Assembly (NCBI GenBank): GCA_029215795.1
Contig: JARDYH010000003.1
Location: forward strand, 90,428,609 to 90,492,608
DNA length: 64,000 nucleotides
Direction of reading: 5' to 3'
From: Anniella stebbinsi
Lineage: Eukaryota; Chordata; Lepidosauria; Squamata; Anniellidae
Every line of letters starts with the position of its first letter. The stretch's first letter is position 1. The notes under the pieces are model-generated. The model saw only the letters and a program-made list of their open reading frames with translations, had not been told where the DNA came from and made no database searches. Shown piece by piece: positions 1 to 10,128 of the stretch. A program made the translations under genes and the position numbers.

Positions 1-144
1 TTCTGCTTGCATCCGCCCTGCTTCCCACTGAAGCATGATGGAAAACATTGGATCTCCAGGTAGACTGTTTGTACCTAAATTCATACTCTGGTTAACATGG
101 TTATATGAATAAGCCTGTATTACTTTCCTATAGGATTTACAGTA

Positions 145-392
145 TTTATTTATTTATTTATTTATTACATTTATATCCCATCTTTTTTCCTCCAAGGAAC
201 TCTAGGCAGTGTAGATAATGCTCCTCCTCTCCATTGTTTCCCTCACACCAACCCTGTAAAGTAGATCAGGCTGAGAGTCTGTGACTGGCCCAAAGTCGCC
301 CAGTGAGCTTCCATGGCTGAGTGAGGACTAGAACTCAGGTCTCCAGGTTTCCAGTCCAATGCTCTAACCACTACATCACACTGGCTCTATAA
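145..392 (-). mobile_element. tRNA-derived SINE with ATTT-rich tail
   Basis: Read on the minus strand, this begins with a tRNA-like head (GCCAGTGTGATGTAGTGG, then GTTAGAGCATTGGACT) containing an RNA polymerase III box A-like stretch and a weak box B (GAGTTCTAGTCCT). A unique body follows, ending in GATATAAATGTAATAAATAA repeated as an ATTT/AAAT tail at 145-167. The order head-body-tail is that of a squamate tRNA SINE mobilised by a LINE with a similar 3' end. Related fragments lie at 41974-42032 (head) and about 44005-44075 (tail). It is noncoding. I could not identify a clear target-site duplication. Confidence 0.75.
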
Positions 393-399
393 GAGCAGA

Positions 400-843
400 C
401 AGCTTCCAGGTCATCATTTCCCCCCCTCCTCTTGGGTTAATGTTGGCTAATAATGTGATACCTTTCATTTTCCCCAGCATTAATTACATGCCATGCAGGA
501 GCTGATACTTGAAGACTTTCCTTCAGAAACACCTGCAGTTAGAACCTGCCTGACCCCTCTCATTAAAAGACCTGTTTACATTGCTTATAATTCCGCTCCA
601 TTTAAATGCATCTTTAAATGGCAAGTCTTGAAGTCTGTTCTGTATCCTCTGTGACTTTCGATCAGATAACTGCCAGCACTAAAGCCATACATCTTCTATT
701 TTTTTCCCCAGAAAAAAAATCTGGATTTCTGCTATTTATATCTATATATAATTTTCATTCCAATTTATTAAATCCATAGCCTTGATTATTTTCTACAAAA
801 ATGCATGAAAGTTGCAATCTTTTGTTTTATTATAAGCAGTGTA
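400..843. other. unassigned AT-rich sequence
   Basis: No gene, RNA gene or repeat structure is recognised here. Short polypyrimidine and poly-A runs only. Confidence 0.5.
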
Positions 844-1071
844 TGGCTCAATTTGTACGACACGATAGTCAATGGTGGGATAATAATCAACTTTACAGTT
901 GTTCAACTAGGGGGTACTCCCCACACAACATGGTAATATATAATCAACTGTGGTGTGGATGAGGATCAGCACTGAGTTGACTATGACAGCATTCGGATGA
1001 CACAATAGTCAAAACAACTGACAATTCTTGCCCCCACACCAGTTGTTTATTGTGTCGTCCGAATTGAGCCT
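844..1071. mobile_element. short TIR element, GGACGACAC family
   Basis: The ends are imperfect inverted repeats: TGGCTCAATTTGTACGACAC at the left against AGGCTCAATTCGGACGACAC on the complement of the right end, continuing into GATAGTCAA versus AATAAACAA. Internal blocks such as TAATCAACT and GTTGACTAT are also self-complementary. It belongs to the same family as the host elements at 5892-7478 and 55810-58128. No coding capacity, so non-autonomous. I could not fix a target duplication, so the superfamily is left open. Confidence 0.65.
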
Positions 1072-4000
1072 ATGTGTAGTAAGTTGGAAGGCGCTTCTTT
1101 TAATTGTGAGAATAGTTTTCTATTGTGTGCTACCTTCCTTTGTTTCTGAACAAAGTGTTCAATCTGCATGCCTTGGATGGCTTTCCCAGTGTGCTGTTTT
1201 TACTCTCTCCCCTTCTATTGTTTTGTGATCTGTTCAAACGAAACTGTGTGAAAATGAGGGGGGGAAGTGTGTAAAAATGAAAACAAAATAAAACCGGCAT
1301 GATTTCATTCGCTTTAAGAACATAGCAATCATGTTGCATACATAGACAGTTCAGTGTATTTTACTTTAAAATTACACCAGGTTCCTATTCCCTTCTTTTG
1401 CCTTAAAAGGTATACTAGAATACTATGGTCAGTATTGGGTCTTTGTCTTCTTTCCCTGAAAAAATGACAAGAAGCAACCAAATATGACAGCCGGCAAGTT
1501 GACAAGCGGATAGAGCTACAGATTTCCAGTAATTATATGGGATTTTTATTTTAAATATCCCAAATAAACCTCCTTAGAGATTCTTCAATCTCATCCTTCT
1601 ACACGGGGAGATTTCCACCAAGAAATCTAATGCCTACCCATTAACTGGAAAGAGAGAAAATATTAAATAGAGGTGGGGGAAGAAGACTACAGATACCCAC
1701 CTAGTTTCTCATCCTATGTTTCTCAGATTTACAACTGAATTAGTACCATTAATTTCAGTGTGACTTATTGCAGCCTGTGGATCTTGACAAAAGAAAATAC
1801 CACAGGTTACTGAAGTAGATTAGAAGGTAAATTACTTTGAAAAGGAGCTGAAAAGAAACTGGCAATGAAACAATGGAGAAAGAGTGAGCAAATTACATAG
1901 AAACTGACATAAAGTCATCATAGGAGGATGTTAAAGCAGCTATAGATGAACATATTTATTTAAAACATTGTCCTGCCACCCTTTAATTCAAAATTTCCAG
2001 ATGGGTTATAGTAACAGAATAAAACTTTATATTTTATTTGAAGATCAAAACACGATGAAGGGAGACTATATTAGCTTAGCTTGCACTCCTATAGTTTGCA
2101 GCTATTATTCCAGTGGGATAAAATTTAAAAGCTACATTTTTAAATCCTTATTCTGAGGAACAATTCTCATTTTACCTGTCCAGAGTGCACAAAAATACAT
2201 AAGTAGGGGATATGCTTGCCTCTTGTCAAATTAATTGGTAATAGGTGGCATTTGTGAGATGTTTGATGCATGTCCCTTTAAAATAGTCAGAAGTGGGTTG
2301 GTGATCTAGTCACTGCTTTTAAGTATTTAGAAAGGACATACGCCAAATTGTATACATACTTACCCTTCGCACGTGATGAAAGGCACATGTATTTCATGCT
2401 ATGGTATCTGTATCCAAATACACAATGTAACATAAGAATTTGCCCTCAGTGGTTCACAGGTAGTTAGCGTTGTTTCCACGTTATGATTTCTTACTTGTGT
2501 TTTGGAAATATAAGTAGATGGTACTTGTGAAGATGGAGTGGAAATTAATGCATGTCTTGCTAAGCTCCAAGGATCTTCTCCCATTTCAGATATCTTATAC
2601 ACCATTGATTCCAATACCTACATTTGGCATCTGAGCAATTTCCTGGCTGCTTCTGAATATGCATATATTCACTTTTTTATACCATTCTCAGGCTTTTCAG
2701 TTAGACTTATTGGGGAACAAAAAAACACCTCTTTTCATTGTTAACTGTAGTCAATTAACTTCATGCAACTTAGCCTCTTGGGTAGCATAAATAAATTGTG
2801 TCCAAGTTGCAGACTAGGCATTATCTTCCAGAAGTGATTTAGAGTCGACCACAGTCCTCAGCTATTTGTTTTTCCCCTTTATTCTCCTTCTCGCCCTTTC
2901 TTGGCCTTCTCACCTTTCCTTTGATACCATTTTCAACTGTTCAGGACCCCATTCATTAACATATGTCAATGGGGACAAAAGGCTACGGAGAGGAGTCAGA
3001 AATAAAAGGATAAATAAGGAGGAAATGATGGAGGGGATGAAGATTAAGAAGGAAAATTGAGAATAAAATAGGAGAAAGGAAAGAGAATGGACTGGATAAA
3101 GACCAGAGCCAACAACTAGAATTAACAAAAGTAATGTGAAGATTTAAGAATGAGGTCTAGCTATGGAGGGCTTGTCTGTGTAGTACTCTGATATGCATTC
3201 ATGCCATAGATTACTTAGCTGTAATAATACACAACTGAATTGTGAGTGCAAAAAAGGTATGGAAAATGAGAACCGATGAAGCACAACTTGAGAAAATAAA
3301 ACCTGAGAATAGCAATTTAAAGAAGAGGATGAAACTTAACATTGGCTCAAATATGACTTACTTTGTTTGACTAAACCAACATGAATGTCAATGCTTATGG
3401 CTCTAGATTATTTTTATAAAATGTTTTAGCTGCTTTTCGGGTAAAAAATGTCTAAGGCACTGCACAATAAAGTAGAATTGCATTAAAATTATATACAAAT
3501 ATAACACACAGGCCTATACCAAAAACAGTATTATGTCCCATTGATGACTCCTGGATGGTGTAGCAACTTCTTTATTAGGCAGATATGTCACTTGCTAGGA
3601 ATCTTGGGGAAATCAAATGACTTTAGATTTCTGTGAATTAGGTCTGCAGATTCCACCACTAACTGGCATCTTCAAAGTCACATCGATTCTGTGGACTTGC
3701 AGGCCATTTTCTAAACTTTCTGGAATTTTATGCAAATTTAGTCATACAAAAATGTGATAATTACTGGGAAATATGCTAATAGATAATACACCTTAAAAAA
3801 AAAAGCACAACATTTTATACATCTCTGATCTCTCTTCAGCATCCCCTTGTTTTGTGAGCTCTTCTCATGATTGTATACTAACCTAAGAAACTTTTGCCAG
3901 CCAAAGTTGCATAAATGGGAGGGGGGGGGGGGACTTTTCTGCATACTTTCCCAAAGGGAGCGTGGGGATTCTATCAATGAGCAGGCGATGAAACAGAAGA

Positions 4001-4500
4001 TGCCTGGCAATCCGTGAAACCCACATGGAATAGATTACACAACATCTATTCATCCCTAGTGATGAATTGCTTGCTTGCTTTGGTTTTTACTGATATACAC
4101 AGAGGCCACAACCCCCCCCCCCCCCAGAAACTTGACATGGAACATACACAACACACAGAAAAATCAGAAGCATTTTAAATATCTTGGGCACAGAAGTGTA
4201 TTCACCGGGCATTTAAACATAAAGGCCGCATCATAAACACACTTACTAGAGAGTAAGTTCCGTTGAAGCAGTGGGCAAATAAGACTGTGTTTTAAGCGGA
4301 GGTTAGTCAAATGTTATGGGAGGCTAGTCAAATGTTATGGCACATTCATTCAGGGAAAGAACTTTTCCTGAGCATTCCTAAAACTCGCCTCTCGAGAGAC
4401 TAGAATGTACAAAGAGCTTCCTGAACTGATCTTAAAGATATGCATATGGAGAAAGGCAAGCAATAAGGTCCACTTGGCCCCGAGTGTATAAGACAGTATT
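1072..4500. other. unassigned intergenic sequence with homopolymer runs
   Basis: No supported gene. All reading frames here are short, lack family motifs and occur on both strands at random. A G homopolymer lies at about 3918-3932 and a C homopolymer at about 4113-4125. The piece near 4230-4290 (CTTACTAGAGAGTAAG) resembles degraded MITE arms seen elsewhere in the window. I see no exon with convincing splice sites. Confidence 0.5.
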
Positions 4501-5330
4501 CCTATATCCTGTTCAGAGCGTCTGAGGGGATATAGCATTGTTTGGGTTCCTGGCTCCAAGCTTGTAGATAGGGCTCCAAGCTGAGAGCCAGGAAACTACC
4601 CTCCCTGACCCCGCCCCTAGCGCAGGCTAGCTCTCTACACTGGCAAAATGGAGTATGTAGAATGAGAAAAGGCAACATTCCCAGGGGGCAGGGAGGAGAG
4701 GAGGCTGGGAGGCTGCCTTCACAATGCCGAGTAGGCACCGCTCTGCCGCCAAACCCCACGGTATCACTGGTGCGGGGTGGTGGCAAATAATCCCCATTGA
4801 GGGAGGCAACAGGGGCTTTCCAGCGGCCATTAGACTCATTGCACCCACCCCTTCCCGTGGCTTTCTGCAACCAATGGGAGGTTGCCTTCCACCCCACCCC
4901 CCCAGGAACTGCCCCGATGCAGCATCAGAGTGAAGACAGGTGGCAAAAGAGCTGCACTGACCTCGCTTGGGCAGGAAAAAACGGGATAAGTCCCTGACTT
5001 TTCTGCTGTGGCTCTTTGGCTCTTTGGCTTGGGATAGCTCCGAATCGGCAGCTGCGTCATATAACCGACACAACGTGGAGCCATCTTGGGGCAAGGACAA
5101 CATTTAGACAGCCCCAAGGGACATGGACTTATGAGGTATCCCCAGCTGTCCCCAGCCTCCTTTGCTTCCCCTCTCAGAAGTCTCCGCTAGAAGGGAGAAA
5201 TCGGCTGTCTAGCTAAAATACAGAGGGGGAGGCGCAAGGTGCCTCCTGCTCTGCATTGGATACTCATAGGCCTCCAAGTTCAGAGGCTTATGAGTAGCCA
5301 GGCTGCATCCCATAGGATTGTGCCTTAAGT
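4500..5330. mobile_element. probable old GC-rich DNA element, undetermined
   Basis: GC-rich block with reading frames on both strands. The segment at about 4990-5120 (ACTTTTCTGC, then GGCTCTTTGGC, CGAATCGGCAGCTGCGTCAT and a GACAGCCCC end) has the same order of blocks as 36352-36475, the right end of the TIR element at 35770-36808. That similarity suggests a related non-autonomous DNA transposon rather than a gene. The left boundary is not resolved. The long open frames are best explained by low stop-codon density in GC-rich DNA. Confidence 0.35.
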
Positions 5331-5364
5331 ATTTCTAGGCTTCAACCAAGACCCTTGATTTGGG

Positions 5365-5830
5365 CTCAGAAGTCAGCATAAGAGCCATGCTGGATCAGAC
5401 AAGGGTCCATCTACTCTACCATTCTGTTCACACAGTGGCTAACCATCTGTTAACCAGCAACTTACAGGCAGGACACAAGTGCAATAGCACTCTTCCACCC
5501 ATGTTGTACAACTGGTGCACATAGGCATGCTGTCTCTGATACATGATGTAGCACGCAGCCACCAGGAGTAGTAGCCATTTATATCCTTCTCCTTCAGGGA
5601 TTTGTCTAACCCCCTTTTCAAGCCATCCAAATTGGTGACCGTCACCACATCTTGCGATAGTGAATTCTGTAGTTTAACTATGCAGTAGGTGAAGAAGTAC
5701 TTCCTTTTATGGGTCCTGAAACTCCCACCAATCAGCTTCATGGAATGACCCTGGGTTCAAGTATTATGAGAGAGGGAGAAAAACATCTCCCTATCCACAT
5801 GCTCCAAGCCCAATTGAGCAAGAATAGATT
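5365..5830 (-). mobile_element. CR1-like LINE 3' end (C-terminal ORF2 fragment)
   Basis: The minus strand encodes a degraded LINE ORF2 C-terminus: KYFFTYCIVKLQNSLSQDVV, then LDGLKRGLDKSLKEKDINGYY. This matches the usual C-terminal pattern of CR1-type elements (tryptophan or leucine-asparagine-SLP, then a basic FKxxLD helix). A 3'-UTR-like stretch follows toward 5365 (ATGCTGGATCAGAC and CCATCTA on the plus strand). It is 5' truncated and carries no reverse transcriptase core. Related plus-strand copies lie at 17745-18010 and 42030-42290. Confidence 0.65.
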
Positions 5831-5891
5831 GAAAGTCTCTCCAAGGCTTGCTCCCATCAAGAGTCAGGCAACAGAATTTTTCTCTAACTGT

Positions 5892-7478
5892 TGACTGGTT
5901 TCACACAACATATTAGGCAATGGAGGGGGAAGTAGCGTACTGACCATGCGTTAGGAAGTAGGGGTGTGCACGGACCCCCCGGATCGGATCGGGACCCGGA
6001 TCGGGACCTCCAATTTTGTCCCAGACCGGTTCGGACAAAATCGGAGGCCCCCCGGACCGGATCGAGTCCGATCCCGACCCAAAAATCGTAAATTTTTGGA
6101 TCGGCCGCCATTTTTTTCCCCATAGACTTGCATTGCAATGCAAGTCTATGAGGAAAAAATGGCGGCGGGTCGGTGAGGGGGGGCCTAACTCCCTCCCCCC
6201 CCCGGGGCCGTCCGCTGTGGACGGCCCCGGCAGGTAAGCCCCCTCCCCCGCACTCCCTACCCCCCCTGGGGCCGCCCGCTTCCATCCGCTGGCGCCCGCG
6301 GGCGCCAGCGGATAGAAGCGGACGGCTCCGGGGGGGGGTAAGCCCCCTTCCCCGCCACTGCTTACCTTCTCGGCCCGTCCGCTCCCGTCCTGCGCCGGCG
6401 GCTACTACCAGCGGGCTCCGCGGCCTACTCTTGAGTAGCGCGCCGGGTGATGACATCACCCGGCGCGCCACCCTGGAGCAGGCCGCGGAGCCTGCTGGTA
6501 GTAGTAGGCGCTGGCGCCGGACGGGAGCCGCCGGGCCGGGAAGGTAAGGGCCCCCCTCCCCCCTCCACGCGCCCCCTCCTCCCCTCCACGCACCCCCTCC
6601 TTACCTTCCCGGCCCGGCGGCTCGCGTCCGGCGCCGGCGCCTACTACTACCAGCAGGCTCCGCGGCCTGCTCTAGAGTAGCGCGCCGGGTGATGACATCA
6701 CCCGGCGCGCCACCCTAGAGCAGGCCGCGGAGCCCGCTGGTAGTAGCTGCTAGTGCCGGACGGGAGCGGACGGACCGAGAAGGTAAGCGCCCCCTCCTCC
6801 CCCCCCCCCCGCTGTCCACTTTCATCGGCGGGCGCCCGCTGGCGCCCGCCAATGGAAGCGGCGGTGGGCGCCAGTGGGCGCCCGCCGATCCGCCGAACCG
6901 GTTCGGAGCCTTTTCGGACCGGTTCGGATTGGATCGGCCGATCCAGCTGCGGGATCGGAAATCGGATAATTTATCCGATTTCCCACTGGACCGGACTCGG
7001 ATCGTGGATCGGGTCCGATCCAGTGCACATCCCTATTAGGAAGGCGGTGCTCCCCACATGACACATTGCTCTGCCATCCTTTGAGCAGCTGAAAGTTCCG
7101 GCATCCATCTTGGCTGCAGTGTCTCCTCCCTCCCCCTCCCTCAGTCCTCCAGCAGTATTCCAGCATGCACCACAAGTTTTGCCGGCTGTATCAGAGCAGC
7201 CGGGGGGGTTCAGCTGCTCCGACCGGCAGAAATCCATGACCAAACGGAATAGTCCATGGAGAGAGGGGGGGTTGGTTTTGGACAACACTTTAAACAACGG
7301 GTTTCGGGCTAAGCAACATGCAAGCCCATTGTTTCTCTCCGTTCCTTCATTGGGCGGAATAGCGTACTGTCAGTTGTGTGTGCGTGGTGTGTAACCCTCC
7401 ACATGACACAATAAGCAACACAACCGACGGTTGCCTCTTCCCCCTTCCGTTGATTATTGTGTCGTCCGAAACCAGCCA
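5892..7478. mobile_element. TIR element, GGACGACAC family, interrupted by a GC-rich hAT-like element
   Basis: The left end (TGACTGGTTTCACACAACAT) is an inverted match to the right end, whose complement reads TGGCTGGTTTCGGACGACAC. The right part also contains CACATGACACAATAAGCAAC and TTGATTATTGTGTCGTCCG, the same motifs found at 844-1071 and 55810-58128. The interior is split at 5959-7035 by a separate element that made a clear 8-bp target duplication, so this one was present first. No coding content. Its own target duplication was not resolved. Confidence 0.6.
5959..7035. mobile_element. GC-rich palindrome-module hAT-like element, 2-unit copy
   Basis: Ends are TAGGGGTGTGCAC and the complement TAGGGATGTGCAC, flanked by a perfect 8-bp target duplication TTAGGAAG (5951-5958 and 7036-7043). 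The 8-bp duplication and TAGGG terminus fit the hAT superfamily. The interior is a chain of palindromic modules, including CATAGACTTGCATTG with its perfect complement near 6120-6150, GCGCCCGCGGGCGC near 6293-6306, and two large palindromes centred on GGTGATGACATCACC near 6446-6460 and 6688-6702. Anchor spacing of those two is 242 bp. GGTAAG and CTTACC motifs separate modules. It is non-autonomous: the long frames across it are GC artefacts without transposase motifs. Confidence 0.85.
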
Positions 7479-7585
7479 TTGTCTTCAAGACAGTAATCCT
7501 GCCTAGGAGGAGTAACCATGCATGTGTGCTAGTGTCTGACCCTTTGTCATGGAAGAATGGTTGCAGCTGGCAGATCAGATGTAAT

Positions 7586-7905
7586 TAGGCTGACCATATG
7601 AAAAGGAGGACAGGGCTCCTGTAACTTTAACAGTTGTAGAGAAAAGGGAATTTCAGCCGGTGCCATTTGTATGCAATTAGTTCCTAGTGAAATTCCCTCT
7701 TCATCACCACAGTTAAAGGTGCAGGCACTATACTAAAGTGACCATATACAAAAGAAGGAAGGGCCCCTGCAACTTTAACTGTGGTGATGAAGAGGGAATT
7801 TCACCAAGAACTAATTGTATACAAATGGCACTGGCTGAAATTCCCTTTTCTCTACAACTGTTAAAGTTACAGGAGCCCTGTCCTCCTTTTCATATGGTCA
7901 GCCTA
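7586..7905. mobile_element. dimeric hAT-like MITE, copy 1
   Basis: A 320-bp element with ends TAGGCTGACCATATGAAAAG in inverted orientation and a perfect 8-bp target duplication GATGTAAT (7578-7585 and 7906-7913). The two halves are inverted copies of one another. In the middle a second, terminal-like motif (GTGACCATATACAAAAGAAG) appears, so the element looks like two single elements joined head to head. No coding capacity. The hAT assignment rests on the 8-bp duplication and TAGG terminus. Confidence 0.9.
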
Positions 7906-8548
7906 GATGTAATTGCAGATATGTGAAACTGCATCAATTATCCCAGACATTTCTGATTTGCTCGCGAGTGACATTCCATGTCTGGGACACTCAATCCAAT
8001 AATATAAATGTGGTACATTTAATCTGCCAATGCAGATGTGTGATTTTAAGAAGGGTGAGCTTGTTGGTTTCTTAGGTAACTTTGTATGTTAGCCACTGTG
8101 CTTGCCTATGTACCTTTAAACTGCGTTCTGGGAAGCCCTCAAAAGTTTATCAGGCACTTTCTGATGAGAAAGATAGGTAGAGGACAAACATCTCAGACAG
8201 ACAGCTTGTCTATCACTATTGATGTTCCTCTTCAATGGGTAGGAACATCAGAGTGTGCTGTACCCTCAGTTTACGTGAGACAACATTGAGCCTCAACAGG
8301 CCTGAGCAGAGTGCTCCCTGCGAATATAACGAGCAAGGACACGCCTTGGGATTTACTGTAATGCACAGGGTTTGAATGGCAAACATTCAGGGGGCCAAAG
8401 CAGACAGATAAAGGAAATCAGTTTCCTTGAAGGTGGAAAGCCACTGATCTAGCAGAAGTGTGCATCTTTTCCCAAAATGCTGACCAGCTTGCTATTGGTT
8501 ATATCTGTTCCTGCCTGAGTCAACCGCAAAGAATGGGTAATGACATTA

Positions 8549-8868
8549 TAGAGTGACCAGATAAAATCCAGGTCAGGGCTCATGTAACTTTAACAGTTGT
8601 AGAGAAAAGGGAATTTCAGCCGGTGTCATTTGTATGCAATTAGTTCCTGGTGAAATTCCCTCTTCATCACAACAGTTAAAGGTGCAAGCACTATACTAGA
8701 GTGACCAGATACAAAAGAAGGCAGGGCCCCTGCAATTTTAACAGTTGTGATGAAGAGGGAATTTCACCAGGAACTAATTGCATACAAATGACACTGGCTG
8801 AAATTCCCTTTTCTCTACAACTGTTAAAGTTATATGAGCCCTGACCTGGATTTTATCTGGTCACCCTA
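8549..8868. mobile_element. dimeric hAT-like MITE, copy 2 (CCAGATAAAATCC subfamily)
   Basis: Same body as copy 1, but both ends carry CCAGATAAAATCCAGGTCAG instead of CCATATGAAAAGGAGGACAG. The sequence GGTAATGA occurs immediately after the right end (8869-8876) and at 8536-8543 on the left, separated from the terminus by an extra CATTA. This fits an 8-bp target duplication with a 5-bp anomaly at the left junction. Noncoding. Confidence 0.85.
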
Positions 8869-9402
8869 GGTAATGAGGTGGCATGCACAACAGTCCTTTT
8901 GAGTAACAGCTTGGCACCTGTGCAGTAGCAAAACAAGGCTTAATTTCAGGGCTTAACCTTTGTGCAGCACAGCAATGTTATTTTCTCCCTTCTATTCATG
9001 GAGCTGGGACACCTATATCCATGACTGTGAATATGTTTTATTCCGGCATCAAAAACCACAGATGTTTGTGACACCCATCCTTGGGTTTGTTAAGGAGAGT
9101 GTGTTTCCATCCACAGCAAGCCAATCTTCCTCCTCCAGTTATCGCTGCATCTGTGTCTTGTCCAAATTCAGCTTCTGTTTTACTGCAAGCAGCCTATAGT
9201 AGTGTCGATGCATTTGAGTGGGTGAGATATTTGTGTGCCGACAAAATCCAGTGCAAAAATATTATAAGGAAAAACCATTGGAGACATTTTACACATAATG
9301 GTGAGGCAGAAATCCTGGCTTGATAAACCATGATGTGAACAAACGGTGTCCTAGTGTAGGAAGCCTGTTTGCTCCCCCTTCACATGAGTGGTAAGTTAAC
9401 CA

Positions 9403-9470
9403 GGAATAGAATAGCTTTTTGGGATGTCTATAATCCTGATTTTGGACATCCCAAAAAGCTATTCTATTCC
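9403..9470. repeat. perfect 26-bp hairpin, MITE core
   Basis: Arms 9403-9428 and 9445-9470 are exact reverse complements over 26 bp (core AATAGCTTTTTGGGATGTC) around a 16-nt loop. GTTAAC copies at 9395-9400 and 9475-9480 extend the symmetry. Perfect arms imply a young or gene-converted foldback, most simply a small DNA-element core. Outer boundaries are not defined. Confidence 0.7.
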
Positions 9471-9480
9471 TATAGTTAAC

Positions 9481-10108
9481 AGTGCCCCAAAAGTCAATAT
9501 TCATAAGCCAACAAGGGCTGAGGGAGGGTGGGCTTTGAATTGGAGGAGACTGGTGTGTGTTTGCTGTTCCCCTCCCTTCCCAAGCAGCTGCAAAGAAGTT
9601 CTGCTCTTCCCTCAGGTACTTAAGCCGAGGCGTGTGCCTCGGCGTCACACCAAGTACACCAAGTGTGAAGCTAACGCACTTAGCGTCGCACAGGAGGTGG
9701 TACAATCTTCATGACTTTCCCAGGAAGGTGATCCTTGCATCATATCAGAACTCACTGAGGCATGAAGACTCTTCCTAAATCGTGTGAAGACTCCTTTATG
9801 GGACTTTGTCTCACCATTATTTTGTTCTTTTAAAGTGTGCTTTATTTAAACTTCTTTTCTCTCTCTTTTTAAAATTCTTTTAATGATTTATTTGTTCTTC
9901 CTTGGACGAAGCAAGGTGAACAAACTACTTTACCTGTACAGGCAAGCTAGCCCAGGTGCATTAATCCAGAATTTTTCTAGTGTTTATATATTGATGGTTC
10001 TGCTTCTCACTGGTCTGGTTCTGTAATTGTACAAGGAACACCCATTAGGCTTACTAGTCTATTGACTCTATTAGGCTACTGAACAATACTTTCTAGCACA
10101 TTTGGTGA
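9481..10108. other. unassigned sequence
   Basis: No gene or repeat family recognised. The frames on both strands at 9424-9778 overlap one another and carry no motif. Confidence 0.4.
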
Positions 10109-10128
10109 ATCAGAACACCTTTTAAGGA

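Noticed and set aside
4502..5103. Long overlapping frames on both strands in GC-rich DNA
   Set aside because: Frames overlap in opposite directions, lack motifs, and lie in a block resembling a DNA-element end. Low stop density in GC-rich sequence explains them.
5884..7297. Arginine/proline-rich frames of up to 195 codons
   Set aside because: They run through palindromic modules of the hAT-like element on both strands and across its borders. Not a transposase.
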